Shown: in pieces, positions 39,570 through 50,919 of the stretch
How the letters are laid out: each line of letters starts with the position of its first letter
Numbering within the stretch: position 1 is the first letter of the stretch
DNA from: Antrodiella citrinella
Taxonomy: Eukaryota > Basidiomycota > Agaricomycetes > Polyporales > Steccherinaceae
Assembly (NCBI GenBank): GCA_004802725.1
Contig: SGPM01000081.1
Span: 1-64,000 of the forward strand
Direction of reading: 5' to 3'
Length of the DNA stretch: 64,000 bases
Notes under the pieces: model-generated
The model's database searches: none
What the model was told of the DNA's origin: nothing
Seen by the model: the letters and a program-made list of their open reading frames with translations, nothing else
Position numbers and translations under genes: made by a program

Positions 39570-39990
39570 CAGGACAGGAACCATTACCCGCTACGCTGTA
39601 TAGTATAGTGTACAACAATTCGCTATGATACCACTGGTAGAAGACCTCTTACGCTTTAGAAAAAAGTATCTCGTAGCAATTTGCTTTTGTGTCTGTACTC
39701 ACGTTTTACAGTAATCTTACAGTGGACAGTTCTTGTTTACAGAGGTCAGACATCGAATCGACATAGAGAAACATCGAGACATCCGCGACTTTGTTACCCA
39801 ACGGCGAGTTCGTTCTGCATACGGAATACGGAAGTTCACCTTTGGGAAGGTGAGTACGGTCACGAGATGGAGACGACCAGATCTCACTTATGAGCATAGA
39901 CGGCTTCTGGATACAAGATTTGTGTTGGACCACGATACCCATCGCCATGACTCTTCTGTAGAAATATTATTTATATGTATAAGGATGTCC
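39570..39990 (+). pseudogene. Internally deleted copy of the acyl-CoA oxidase gene
   Basis: Collinear with two separate parts of the oxidase at 27593-29652. 39570-39662 matches the exon 2 end (GTI-RYAVQQ...PLVEDLLRFRK), with a small TAGTATAGTG insertion near 39601 that adds stops. The following intron is also recognisable. 39721-39840 matches exon 3 (GH-ID...LLPNGEFVLHT). The sequence then jumps directly to the last codons (EVHLWEGEYGHEMETTRSHL, stop at 39891-39893), and the 3' flank remains similar to about 39990. About 1.45 kb of the parent is missing between the last two blocks. Non-functional; a DNA-level duplicate because the intron is kept. Confidence 0.82.
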
Positions 39991-40820
39991 GTCAACAGCA
40001 TCACGGACTGGTACGGTACCTCTGGTGGTGTATAATGTATTGATTTTTCTGTGCAATACGACATGCTCTCGACGTTGGTGGAAGAGTATGACCGCGAGTT
40101 GCGCGTGCAACAACGGTCTACCGAGACGGAAATCGACCGCCATGGTGTGACCACCCGATGTTACGTTGGTCGTAGCGTCAACCGTAAACTAGCACGAAGC
40201 CGCACCACAAAGAGCCATATTCAAACAAGGAAAGAGGGTGCATCCGGATGTTCAGTAGCAGGAGTGTCAGCCTGAGAGAGTCCAGTCGGTTCGTCTGAGA
40301 AATGGAACGGGCTAGCACAGCCACGCAAGATCATACCAGAATGATCCAAAGTAGCTCTATGCCGTGTGCTGCTGACGATCGCTAGAACCAAGACATGAGG
40401 ATGAAGGTCCTAGGTAGCTTGTGAGTGTGGCAGCACTACGTCGACTCGGCGAGTGAGCGCTAATGTTTTATTTCGGACACGTGCTTTTAGGTGTCCCGGG
40501 TCCTGTTCTGAATTGGACGCGCTATCGAGACTTTACATAGCGGCAAGGGGATCAACGACGAGCTCAACGCCCATATCCCTAAAGACGTGAGTACTCCATG
40601 ACATTCTGGATTCTGCATATCGCGCAGGACGTCTTCATTGTGCACTGCAGAGAGTTTAGAGGTCTAAAACGGATGCGTTTAGCGATGGATGGCTCGCCGA
40701 ACTTTCGGATGATGCATATCGACACACCTCTTACCGTGCACTTCGGAGCCCTTGTTTTGCGCGTATCTTACGAATTGCTCGCTGACCAGTATTCTTGACT
40801 AGTAACCTTCTCCCTCAACA
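39991..40820. other. Intergenic, RPS2 promoter at its end
   Basis: No gene is supported. The last bases before 40821 form the short leader of RPS2. Confidence 0.5.
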
Positions 40821-41047
40821 ATGGCTGACGCTGCCCCCCGTGGACGTGGTGGATTTGGACGTGGACGTGGTGGAGACAGAGGAGGAAGGGGCCGTCGTGG
40901 ACCCCGCCGCGGTGGACGCAAGGACGAGGAGAAAGAGTGGTACGTCTTACCACAAGCTAAATCTCCCTCGAAGCATATTAAGAATCTTATCGCAGGGTTC
41001 CCGTCACAAAACTCGGACGTCTGGTGAAGGATGGAAAGATCAAATCT

Positions 41048-41087
<40 letters not shown>

Positions 41088-41717
41088 ACCAGATAGTCGA
41101 TTTCTTCCTGCCCAAGCTCAAGGATGAGGTCATGAAGATTATGCCCGTCCAGAAGCAGACGCGTGCCGGTCAGCGTACTCGTTTCAAAGCGTTCGTCGCA
41201 ATCGGTGACTTCGAGGGTCACGTCGGCCTCGGTGTCAAGTGCGCAAAGGAAGTCGCCACCGCCATCCGTGGTGCTATCATTCTCGCCAAGCTGTCCGTCA
41301 TCCCCGTACGGAGAGGTTACTGGGGTGCCAACCTTGGTGAACCACACACAGTTCCCTCGAAGGTCAGCGGAAAGGTCGGCTCAGTCATGTGCCGTCTCAT
41401 TCCTGCGCCCCGTGGTACTGGTCTCGTTGCCGCTCCCGCTTGCAAGCGGTTGCTGCAGCTGGCTGGTGTCGAAGATTGCTACACGCAATCGAAGGGTTCC
41501 ACTGCGACCATGGGTAACTTCTTGAAGGCCACTTTCGCTGCTGTAAGTCAACACAAACGTATCGATTCTTCGTCGCACTGAACCTTATCTCTTTGATTAG
41601 ATCACAAAAACCTATGCCTTCCTCACACCCGACCTCTGGCGAGAGATCCCCGTCTCGAAGCTTCCCTACGACGAGCACAGCGCCCATCTCCAGCTCGCTG
41701 CCAAGAAGGCGTACTAG
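40821..41717 (+). CDS. RPS2: 40S ribosomal protein uS5 (Rps2)
   Basis: Structural protein of the small ribosomal subunit near the mRNA entry channel, involved in decoding fidelity. Three exons join in frame: 40821-40939, 40996-41542 and 41601-41717, giving about 260 residues. It has the RG-rich N-terminal tail ([20 protein letters not shown]) typical of eukaryotic Rps2. The S5 domain follows ([37 protein letters not shown]), then [20 protein letters not shown] and [19 protein letters not shown]. The C-terminal part is [20 protein letters not shown]. Length and all blocks are normal. Confidence 0.97.
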
Positions 41718-42487
41718 ATTATTGCATTATGATTTTCACATTTGTATTCTGATTCAAAATGTTATGGACGCATGCCCCATGTCCTTCAACGATGTTACTT
41801 CCTTAGGTTTGCGGAATCAGTCTCTAGTGCATATGGAGGGCAGCCATCTTACACGTACAGAACTGCTCAGATCGACTCTCACCCACCAAGTGCGGAGCTG
41901 CAATGCTGTCACGCAGTGATCTTGTGAATGTGCCACAGACAGCTCTGGGGTACTTGCGTCGTTGAGGGTGTGCAATGCATGATTGTGTTACATAGCTCTT
42001 GGCGAACAAAGTCCGCCGACTCGGGGTCATCGAAAGTACTTTGTCACTCTCGCCAAATTGTATGTATCAAACTACTGAGAGATGCGAAAACCTTCCGCCG
42101 GTCTGCACCGTTTTGTCCATCAAAGGCAACAGTTCCAGGGTAGAACTACGTGCAGGAGGCGAAGGAACGCTGCGTAACCTTTTGCGTATGGGTAGCACCG
42201 GATTTGATACGATATCCCGGTAGACATTTGGATGCTCTGGGGCTGCGACAGACCGGAACCACGTAAAAACGTGTACACCACCATTCTTGAGCTGTTTGGC
42301 CAGAAAACCGTGATAGCTTTAACGAACATGTCATGGAGGTTGATACGAGCAGGGTCCCGTGTGCAGGTCTTTCTTGTTCAAGCTGCGTCTACGTATCGGA
42401 TGACTGAATACGCCCATCAGTCGCTGTCACACTCCAGACATTGCGCGGCGTACGAACCTTCGTCTCCTATTCCATGCTAGCTTGCTT
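41718..42487. other. Convergent intergenic region between RPS2 and RSA3
   Basis: Contains both 3' regions. Small open frames only, no motif. Confidence 0.55.
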
Positions 42488-43157
42488 TTATTGAACCCCC
42501 TCTAGAACGACCTCCATTTCGTTCACATCGTTGGTTCCGCGCGCGGACGGTGAGAAAACTTCAGCACCCGACGCCAATGAATCAATGAGGAGCGCAAGGC
42601 GGGAAGGATTCATATTGGGTTCCTGGAAAACAACGCAAGAAATATCAGCGATATTCCGGTCTGTGGGAGTGGTCCGAACAGAATGTACATACCTTTCTTA
42701 ATTCGTCCAGGTCATCCGCGAACGCATCGACAATTGTAGTCATCCAGAACTTCCGGAATTTGTCCTTCAGCTCCTGCTCTTTCCGTGCATCCTCATCTAT
42801 ATTCCCCGTGCTGGGAAGGAACGGCGGAATAGGAATGGACCCAGCTAGTGGCTGTTCTGGAGAGGGAGACTTCATTCGTGTGTCCTTTCCGGTAGTGGTG
42901 ACCTGAGAAGGTCGCCTAGCATTTGGGGCATCGGCTTCGGAGTCTGTGGAGTCGTCCGATGACGAGGACGACGATTCGTCGTCGGCAAGCTTGTCTCCTG
43001 CGGAAATGACTGGTACACTTTTGGCTGCCGAGGTAGAAGGACCAGCATCGGACGATGAATCGGAGTCGGAGCCTGAGGATGAGTCCTCAGACGACGACGC
43101 AACGCGTCGTTTGCGTTTACGATTGCGCTTTCTCGTCACTGAAGGTTTTGCGGACAT
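42488..43157 (-). CDS. RSA3: Ribosome assembly protein Rsa3-like
   Basis: Nucleolar factor for early 60S subunit maturation. Two exons on the minus strand: 43157-42693 and 42622-42488, giving about 199 residues. The start is a basic nuclear-type stretch (TRKRNRKRKRR), then long Ser/Asp/Glu-rich low-complexity sequence. The conserved C-terminal Rsa3 domain crosses the intron: KDKFRKFWMTTIVDAFADDL then DELRKEPNMNPSRLALLIDS and LASGAEVF. The intron falls exactly inside the conserved block and joins in phase 0. Divergent from ADE2 with only 142 bp between the start codons. Confidence 0.85.
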
Positions 43158-43299
43158 GGTGGTTGGAGGAGAGACCGACGTTTACCGCGACGGCAAAATC
43201 TTAGATTGCGCGTCAAAACAATCCTTGGAAAATTCACGCGCTTCTTCCTTTAGCACTTGTCCACCACAGTCGTTCAAACAATCCCGTCCATCTGAGAAC
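43158..43299. promoter_or_regulatory. 142-bp divergent promoter shared by RSA3 and ADE2
   Basis: Everything between the RSA3 ATG (minus, 43157) and the ADE2 ATG (plus, 43300). Given its length both promoters and leaders must overlap or be very short. No TATA box is obvious. Confidence 0.6.
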
Positions 43300-45263
43300 A
43301 TGGACAAGACTGTGGGGATTCTAGGTAGGCGTGGGTGTACTTATTTTCTCAGTGAAACGTCCTAGCTTACCAGAATTCTATCGTACAGACCCAGTGCCCA
43401 CATTCACGTGTATCGGTCCTGATCCTGAATAATACAGGTGGAGGCCAGCTAGGTCGGATGCTTGCAGCTGCTGCATCTCTGCTGAACATCGACGTCGTTA
43501 TTTTGGATTCAGGCGATCATGCGCCCGCCAAACAGATCCTCACGCCCCGCCGGCCAGAAACGTCCCATGTAGACGGGTCGTTCACAGACCCAGTGAAGAT
43601 CCGTGAACTTGCCGCAAAGGTGGATGTCCTCACGGTCGAAATTGAACATGTGGAAGCCAATGTGTTGGAAGAAGTGGAATCCTCGCTGCCGCTGGGAGTG
43701 CACCCCCGCCCATCCACGATCCGAATTATACAAGACAAATTTGTTCAGAAGGAGCATTTACGGAAAGCTGGGTCGCCCGTGTCCGAGTACTTACCGGTTC
43801 AACCCTCTGCTGAGTCCATATCCGATGTCGCATCCAAGCTCGGACTTCCTTTCATGCTCAAGAGCCGCACTCTTGCTTATGACGGTAGAGGAAACTTTGT
43901 TATTCGAGATCTTTCGCAGGTCGAGGAGGCGCTATCCGTGCTCAAAGATAGACCATTATACGCAGAGAAATGGGTGCCATTTTTTAAGGAGATTGCAGTG
44001 GTAGTTGTGCGATCCACGACTGGCGAGATCGTCTCATACCCTGCGGTGGAAACTGTCCACAAGGACAATATTTGCCATTTGGTGTTTGCGCCTCTGAGGA
44101 GTCGTGATCCTGCTGTGCAGACTCGAGCGAGGGTAGCTGCTGAGGCAGCAATCAAGACCTTCGAAGGCGCCGGTGTCTTTGGTGTAGAGATGTTCTTACT
44201 ATCCGACGGTATGTTTTTTTGACCTCGCAGATAAACGCTTTCTTAGCTTTTGTGTTCAGGGACTATATACCTCAACGAAATTGCTCCAAGACCTCACAAT
44301 TCGGGTCACTTCACTATAGAAGCTTGCGAAACTTCTCAGTACGAGAATCACCTCCGCGCCATCCTCTCTCTTCCACTTGGTTCTACCGCCCTCAAAGTCC
44401 CTTCAGCCGCGATGCTCAACATCATCGGTGCCTCATCTAACTATCAGGAGATCCTGACCTTGTCCCAACGCGCCCTCTCGATTCAAGGAGCGTCCGTCCA
44501 CCTGTATGGTAAATCCGAATGTCGCAAAGGACGGAAAATGGGACACATCACTGTCGTGGCACCTTCCGACGCGGAGCTCCGCCGACGCCTTCGTCCCCTC
44601 CTCGAGATCCTTCCAGGTGGCAGCCCATCGTTTGAAACTGATCTGTATGCTCCGATACCTCCTGCTATCGGGTACTCGCACAGTCATCCGCTCGTCGGCA
44701 TCATCATGGGCTCTGACTCCGACTTGCCCGTCATGCTTCCTGCAGCACGCATCCTTGATTCTTTCAAGATTCCATACGAGCTCTCCATCGTTTCGGCGCA
44801 CCGTACGCCTGACCGGATGGTCGAGTACGCTAGGTCGGCAGCATCGAGAGGGTTGAAGGTCGTCGTCGCTGGTGCCGGGGGCGCGGCACATCTTCCTGGA
44901 ATGGTTGCTGCGATGACGGCGTTGCCTGTTATCGGGGTACCAGTGAAGGGAAGCACGCTGGATGGTGTGGATTCGCTGCATAGTATCGTGCAGATGCCTG
45001 TAAGTATCGTATCCTTCTATGTGGTGATCGTTCTCTTGTGCTGAACACGATGCGTGTGTTTTCAGAGAGGCATACCCGTTGCCACCGTCGCCATCAACAA
45101 CAGCACCAATGCTGGATTGCTTGCTGTGCGTATTCTCACCGCTGGCCTTCCGGAGTTGGTTGGGACCATGGAAAACTACATGACAAAGATGGAGAACGAG
45201 GTTCTAGCAAAAGTCGACAAGTTGGAACAGGTCGGTTGGGAAGTGTACGAAGTGAAACGGTGA
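43300..45263 (+). CDS. ADE2: Bifunctional phosphoribosylaminoimidazole carboxylase (AIR carboxylase)
   Basis: Carboxylates AIR to CAIR in de novo purine synthesis, in the cytosol. Four exons join in frame: 43300-43324, 43438-44208, 44260-44999 and 45066-45263, giving about 577 residues, the normal length for fungal Ade2. The N-terminal PurK-like ATP-grasp half begins with [12 protein letters not shown] and contains [22 protein letters not shown] and [20 protein letters not shown]. The C-terminal PurE-like half has [39 protein letters not shown] and [15 protein letters not shown]. Active-site blocks of both halves are intact. The first exon is only 25 bases and splits the GGG nucleotide loop. 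Confidence 0.96.
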
Positions 45264-45575
45264 AACGAAACATTCATATGTAGAAATAACATCGTGTGTG
45301 TACAGTAACCTGTACAAGTCTGCTGCATCTAGGTAACATTTTCCTGATACACATGCGTGCAGCTATGGTTCTAGGAATTATCCAAGATCGCAGTGTCCGA
45401 AAATCAATGGTAGCAAATCACTCGAAAGTAAAATCCAGGGATACAAAAGCGATGGGCAATGTTGTCTACAAGTTTCAAATCGTCTATGGGATAGCATGTC
45501 AAAAGCGTAGTCCGTCAAATCATCAAAGCATAAAAGGTCGTAAGAGTTCAGAATCCAAACCTGATCGATAGAATT
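45264..45575. other. Convergent intergenic spacer between ADE2 and the glucanase gene
   Basis: Both 3' regions; nothing else seen. Confidence 0.6.
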
Positions 45576-48355
45576 TCATGCAGGAGTAGGGGTCGGAGTA
45601 GCGACAGCGGCAGCTCCGCACAAGAAGCTTGTCGATGCCTGAGGGGCATTCCATGCATCCGGGTAGATGCATCCCTGAACAGGAGCGGCGACGGATGCCG
45701 TATCTGTCGGGTCCGCCCATCCACTCCCAGTCGTGACTCCACTGAATGTTGGTCCAGGCAAGGTCGGTGCAGGGCTTGTATCAGTGTATTGAGGCAGGAG
45801 CAACGGGTTGGCACCGTTGACGTTGGAAATTGCTGGAGGCGGGTACTGCGAAAGAGAAGCGATAGCGGTGGCGGCGATCGTTCCTGCGCCTGCGCCCCCG
45901 GTCTGCCAGGGTTGGTACGTGGTGGTGAATGGAGTCGTGAAGTTCACTCCGATGGAATCACAGACACCAACAGCTTCACGGGGGTCTGTTGGCATCCAGC
46001 CTAAGTGCGTGACAGTAAATAATAAGTATCGCAACATATTATTTTCGAGATAGATACGAACCATTCTCTAACCCGAGCTGATAAGACCAGAAAGGAGATT
46101 CTACTTGGCCAGTGACGGACGATGCTCCAATCTACACTTTCATGTGAGTTTTAAAGATCGTGAAATCGACAGGGACGTACCTTCCAGGTCCAGAAGAAAT
46201 AACCAGGGAAGTGCATGGCATCCATTTCTGCCATGGCGAACTGCTTGATTCCGTCCTTCATATCCTGCGTCCAGTTCTGCCAGTCGCCCCACTGACTACA
46301 GTTACCGAAGGTAGGTTGACTACCAACGCCTTGCACCCATAGGCCACACTACGCGAGACATCGTTCAAGACATTATACCCAACAGATGGACACACAACTC
46401 ACGTCGTTGATCGCCGCGCTGAACTCCCCTGTGATGGTAAGACCGAAGTCGAACAGGGATTGATTGACCTGAAATCCCTGACACGCAGCTGTCGGCCAGT
46501 GGTCGAGCGGCGCGTCAAGTCCGCCACCAAAAGCCTGGAAGTAGCATCAGAAACGTGTGTGCTGAATGTATCTGATAAAACACATACGACATAGGGATGC
46601 GTGTCAAGTACAATTCGCTAAAAAAAAATCTTCGGTAAGTGCGATGAAAACGGTAAGGTCAAAGTGCACCCACATCGGAACCGGGTAGGAAGTCTTTCCA
46701 TGGTGTAAGTCCCAAGAATCCGTCGTGGACGACCATATATGCGCCGTTCCCGATACCGGTCTATGAACAAATAAATTCACCATGCACAATGAGATAATCC
46801 GAGGGATTGCTTACGATATCTCGCAGCATATCGTAACATTGCAAGTAACTAACGGACAAGATCAGTTGAGTTCAAGTATGCAGTGGAGTGTAGAAATTGC
46901 ACATACAACCGATCCAGCTGATCGCGTCCTATGATACCCATGAGGGGTTCATTGATTACACCAAACATTCGCACAACGTCCTGGTAGTCGTTTTGACTGA
47001 CGAACTCGGCCAGGACGCGAATATAACCCATGGTGCGATCCGCGTTGGCAATGCCCATTGGTCCGTTCAAGAAGTTGATTGGACCTAAGCGGCCGCTGTG
47101 ATTGTATCCTGACAGACGCACGATGGCCCGTCAACGCCATACACTTTGAGTAACTAGTGGAGAAAGCATACCGTTCTGACTTCCTGGTGCGGTGTGCAGT
47201 TCAAGGTACATCCGCAGCCCGTACTTTCGGGCCCATTGGATCGCAAGTAGAACGTAATTCCAGGCTGTCTTAGGCAAGAATGGTTCGCCGGGCCATACGT
47301 CAATCGCCCAGTAGGGTACAGGAAGCCGAACCCAGTTGAGACCCGCAGCGGCGATCTGAGCAAAGTCTTGCTCGGTCTGAAAAAAGAGATTTATCAGTAC
47401 AAAACAGACAGGGGATCAACGTTTGCTTACAACGAATGTCTTGTAGTGATCCTCTAATTGACTTAACCCACCTCCCGGGTTTGTGTCGTTCGTCATGGCT
47501 ACGCTCAACGTCCACTCATCAACTACCAATCCTCCTGGTAGAGCTGGACTGGGAGTAGAGTTCTGATACTTTTCAAATAGCGCGGGGACGATGAAAGGTT
47601 CCAGAACGAGCCACCCTCCGAGATTGACTCCACGAATTTGGTCGTTCATAAAATCCCAAGTCTCGTTGAGTGCGGGCGTGAAGGACTGGGGTTGTGCGCC
47701 ATTATTGAACGGGTCCTTGGGATCGTCAACCCCTACATGATCGTCAGCCCATGAGTGTGAATAGTCTGTTAGGACGCTTACAATACCCCCCAAACGAGTT
47801 GTTGTATGTGAAGGTGACGCCGTCTGCAGTCGTGACAAGAGAGCCATCGCCACCGGTAGTGGCACCAGTAGGAGAGTGTGGGTTACTGGCAGTCGTACCG
47901 CTGGATTTCTTGCTTTTGTGAACAAGAACTAGTGGTAGCACTACTGCGAGAACCACGACCACCACCGCCGCTGCTGCAGCTCCAATTATCCAACGCAGCC
48001 GTCTTGAACGGTGTGGACGAGCGAGATCATCGTACGGACCAGTAGGTGGCTGCTTTTCATCGTATTGTGCGAGAGGATTTGCAGAATCGGCACCGAGAAA
48101 GAGAGGTCGAGAAGTATCGTCGGGGGTGTCCAAAACGGAAAGAGTACTGGGCGGGATGAGCGCGCCGGTCCGCCGTTCCCCGGGCCCGACACCACCAACT
48201 TGAACTGCCAACTCCTCGTTGGTCTCAGCCCCGCTCGTCGACCGACTATAAGGAGTTGCGACCAACGATGACCGATATTCACCGGGAGTACTGGGAGCAG
48301 ATAGTCGGGGGTCTTGGAATGGGTCCAGAGAAGGTGTGGAAGCTCGGTACGCCAT
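45576..48355 (-). CDS. Membrane-anchored exo-beta-1,3-glucanase (GH5, subfamily 9 type)
   Basis: Hydrolyses beta-1,3-glucan at the cell surface in wall remodelling. Multi-exon gene from the ATG at 48355 to the TGA at 45576-45578. It is a type II membrane protein: a cytosolic tail of about 120 residues, then RRLRWIIGAAAAAVVVVVLA and a continuing hydrophobic anchor, then the lumenal catalytic domain. GH5 blocks are in order: IRGVNLGGWLVLEPFIVP, GLNWVRLPVPYWAID, LHTAPGSQN plus GYNHSGR, VINEP (acid/base Glu), RIVLDTHPYV and TGEFSAAIND (nucleophile Glu). A Pro/Ser/Thr-rich C-terminal extension with a Cys pair (QGCIYPDAW, SFLCGAA) follows. At least nine introns; small exon boundaries were not all fixed. 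No lesion noticed. Confidence 0.91.
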
Positions 48356-49740
48356 GTCGATCCTTTTAATGGGCCTAATATTAATCTTCTCAACTTCGCC
48401 ACTTACTTTTCTGCTAGGGACAGAGAGAAGAGTTTCCAACCAACCCGTCGTGAAGGGGATTCTTCAACGTTCTCCAGCGCTGCTGCCTTCCCCCGAATCC
48501 GGAGCATTATGTATAACGATTCCAGTTGGCCGTCTATCTCTCCATCGGCTTCAGGGCACCGTGACGACCTGAGAAACCTCTCGACATATACTTATCTTAG
48601 ACAAGAACAGGCTGCCGATGTTGAAAAGTGTGTTTTTTCAGCGTCCTCTTGGGTGCATCTTTCCGGGTGCAGCATGGTTTCATCATCTGCCTTGCGTTTC
48701 TCCACTTCGATATTCTCATGCTTGTCGGACCGACCTTGCATTCCATGTTCTTTACTCTACGTCAACTTCTGGTTGCTCCATCATGATGATGACCATGACA
48801 TCTTGTGAGTAGTCTCTCGTGTAAACGGTTGTGAATGTAGATCACCTTTCATGCCATATAGATTGTCGAGGACAATTATACACCGCACAGTCATATTCGC
48901 GCACACATACTCTCCTGGAAGATCTTTCTTCTCGATACAAAGTGTGCCTGTCCTGTCATTCTCTCTGGTCTCTGCACTGGACCATTGGTTTCTTGCCATT
49001 CATTCGATCGGTATCTTTCATAAGATGGCTCCATTCGAATTATCGTGGATGATCGTCCTGCGAAAGCGCGTCACCCTCGGTCCCAATATCATCGGACCAA
49101 TAGCCACTTGCCTTGGTAGGTTATCTGCCCCTACTCCAAATGTTTATGACTATTCATCATCCGGACGGATGTGTTTGTCTGGGGACACCGGAATAGGAGG
49201 CGCGTCTGCTGTTTGTCCTGGATGTTTGCATAAAATGAAGATTATTCGATATTCATGAATGCCTTGTGGAATGTGTCTGTATACAGCATGCGTATACTCA
49301 TCACGTCGCCGCCAGGCCTGCTGGGAGAGCCCGTGAAGATGTAGGTGCCCTTCTCTTTGCCCGCGTTCCGAGGAATCGACTAGATTGTCGGCACACATGA
49401 GATCTGCGAGGACCTCAATGACAGAAGCGATTGATACATACAGGTCGCTACCACGAAAGTCCAACATAAATAGTTTTACGTGCGCACAGAGAATTGAGGC
49501 CTAAGTAAGGAACGAAGACGAATAGTCGAAGCCGGTAGGCTCTCATACAACCAATGCACTGTTTGAAAGTTGTGCGCATCCATGCCGACAGCCGGACCAA
49601 CTGGTGCGTCGCTCTGTGAGCTATTATTATCCTGATTTTCCTGGGATTCAGTGTCGGCCGTGCGGTGTTAGCAGTGCGCAGAGTAGAGTCGCTTGCATCG
49701 TGAACAACGACTTGCAATAGTCTGATACTCGGCAACTCAC
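48356..49740. other. Intergenic
   Basis: Glucanase promoter at the left side, then 1.3 kb of unassigned sequence that ends at the antiporter relic. Open frames up to 164 codons lack motifs. Confidence 0.5.
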
Positions 49741-50064
49741 AGGACCAAAATGTCCACACGTCAAGGTCTCCTTCCAGTCCTCAATCTCAGGGGCCCACTT
49801 GTATAAAAGCTGGACGGAGGGAACTCGGCGAAGGAAGATCACTGGTAGAAAGAGCAGTCCAAGCCGCGACGGTGTGATCCCAAGGTCGGCCGAATTGTAC
49901 ATTTCGAATGGCAACCAAGCCCCGATATAAATGAAGAGCAATATATGCCAACGAAGGAGCGGACACCTAAGCCTCGGTGAGTGTTGAAAACTGATGATGG
50001 TGGTGAATACACATACTGCCAGCAGGTTCATGCCACACTTCGTCGTAGATATGCAGTGTCCGCT
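49741..50064 (-). pseudogene. Exon-sized relic of the Na+/H+ antiporter gene
   Basis: On the minus strand the translation contains FIYIGAWLPFEMYNSADLGI followed by FLRRVPSVQLLYKWAPEIED and WKETLTCGHFGP. It matches exon 8 of the antiporter at 52138-52424 (FIYIGAWLPFASFNSPELGI, FLRRIPSVLLLYRWVPEIAD, WKEALMCGHFGP). The GT donor following the exon is also kept (GGTCCTGTGAGT). The upstream part of exon 8 is only detectable as degraded DNA similarity with deletions and stops. No other antiporter exon was found on this strand, so this is a fragment in opposite orientation, about 1 kb from the full gene. Confidence 0.8.
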
Positions 50065-50609
50065 TTTTGAGTCGAAAATGCAAGGGCCCTTCCCGCCAGT
50101 GTGGTTGAGAGACACACAGAAAAGGGATGAGATGCTGAGGAGAACACAAGCCTCATTCCGAAGAAATTTATAGATCGAGCGACAGAAGGCTGGTAAACTG
50201 TCATGGTCTGCGTCTTTTCAAGACTGGTGATGGCAACGAGGTGTCTACAAGCATTCCATTTTCGACCATTGGGGTGTTTTCAAGTTCATTGCAATAATTC
50301 CAGTGACCGGTATCCGATCGCTCGTCAATGTCCGAAGCTGGAGGACCAGCAGAGAGCAGATATGCAGTCACTAGTCTGCTGCTGCTAATGCCACGAAAGT
50401 ACGCGGGAGTATATCATTGTGATCCTGAACAGAATACCAATAAGACCAATAAGGATATAAGTGGTGCACGTACACGTACCTCATAACAAGAAATAAACAT
50501 TAAAGATCTCCGGGACGAGTGTTCTGACTCTGAGTTCGAGTTAAAGGCGGGCTGACGGATCGAGAAAGCAAAGATGTGCAGCAATTGTCGTTGTGTGTAT
50601 GAAGGTTAT
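50065..50609. other. Intergenic, upstream of the tRNA gene
   Basis: Nothing recognisable besides the immediate tRNA flank. Confidence 0.5.
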
Positions 50610-50699
50610 GGCCGGCTAGCTCAGTTGGTTAGAGCGTGGTGCTAATATCTGTTTCAGATTGTTACGCCAAGGTCGTCGGTTCGATCCCGGCGTTGGCCA
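50610..50699 (+). tRNA. tRNA-Ile (anticodon AAT) with a 16-base intron
   Basis: The cloverleaf is complete. Acceptor stem GGCCGGC pairs with GTTGGCC (two G-U pairs); D stem GCTC/GAGC; anticodon stem TGGTG/CGCCA; T stem GTCGG/CCGGC with loop TTCGATC. The anticodon AAT is at 50644-50646. An intron, TCTGTTTCAGATTGTT at 50648-50663, interrupts the loop after position 37, the standard eukaryotic site. The discriminator is A and CCA is not encoded. Box A (TAGCTCAGTTGG) and box B (GGTTCGATCCC) are present. Confidence 0.96.
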
Positions 50700-50702
50700 T
50701 TC

Positions 50703-50707
50703 TTTTT
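50703..50707 (+). terminator. RNA polymerase III terminator of the tRNA gene
   Basis: A run of five T residues four bases after the tRNA 3' end, followed by a second T run. Confidence 0.75.
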
Positions 50708-50733
50708 GTTTTACTTCTCATAGATGCGCCGCC

Positions 50734-50740
50734 TATAAAT
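50734..50740 (+). promoter_or_regulatory. TATA-like box upstream of the antiporter gene
   Basis: TATAAAT lies about 180 bp upstream of the ATG at 50920, between the tRNA and the antiporter. Confidence 0.35.
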
Positions 50741-50919
50741 TTTGTGAGGTGCTAGCATCTCTGTATCTTAGATATCTTATCTGCCCCCTCTCCTCACCGA
50801 TACCCACTCCCACTTCTTCACGGTTCTAGCACACCCGTTTACTATCTGGGAGCAATAAAACTGCAGGACAGACTTGTTTGGCTTGAAGAATAGCACAGTC
50901 TAAGTTCACCGAATATACC

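Noticed and set aside
40799..41347. Long minus-strand frame (182 codons) opposite RPS2
   Set aside because: Shadow of the RPS2 coding strand; conserved residues are all on the plus strand.
44433..44981. Long minus-strand frame (182 codons) opposite ADE2
   Set aside because: Shadow of the ADE2 reading frame.
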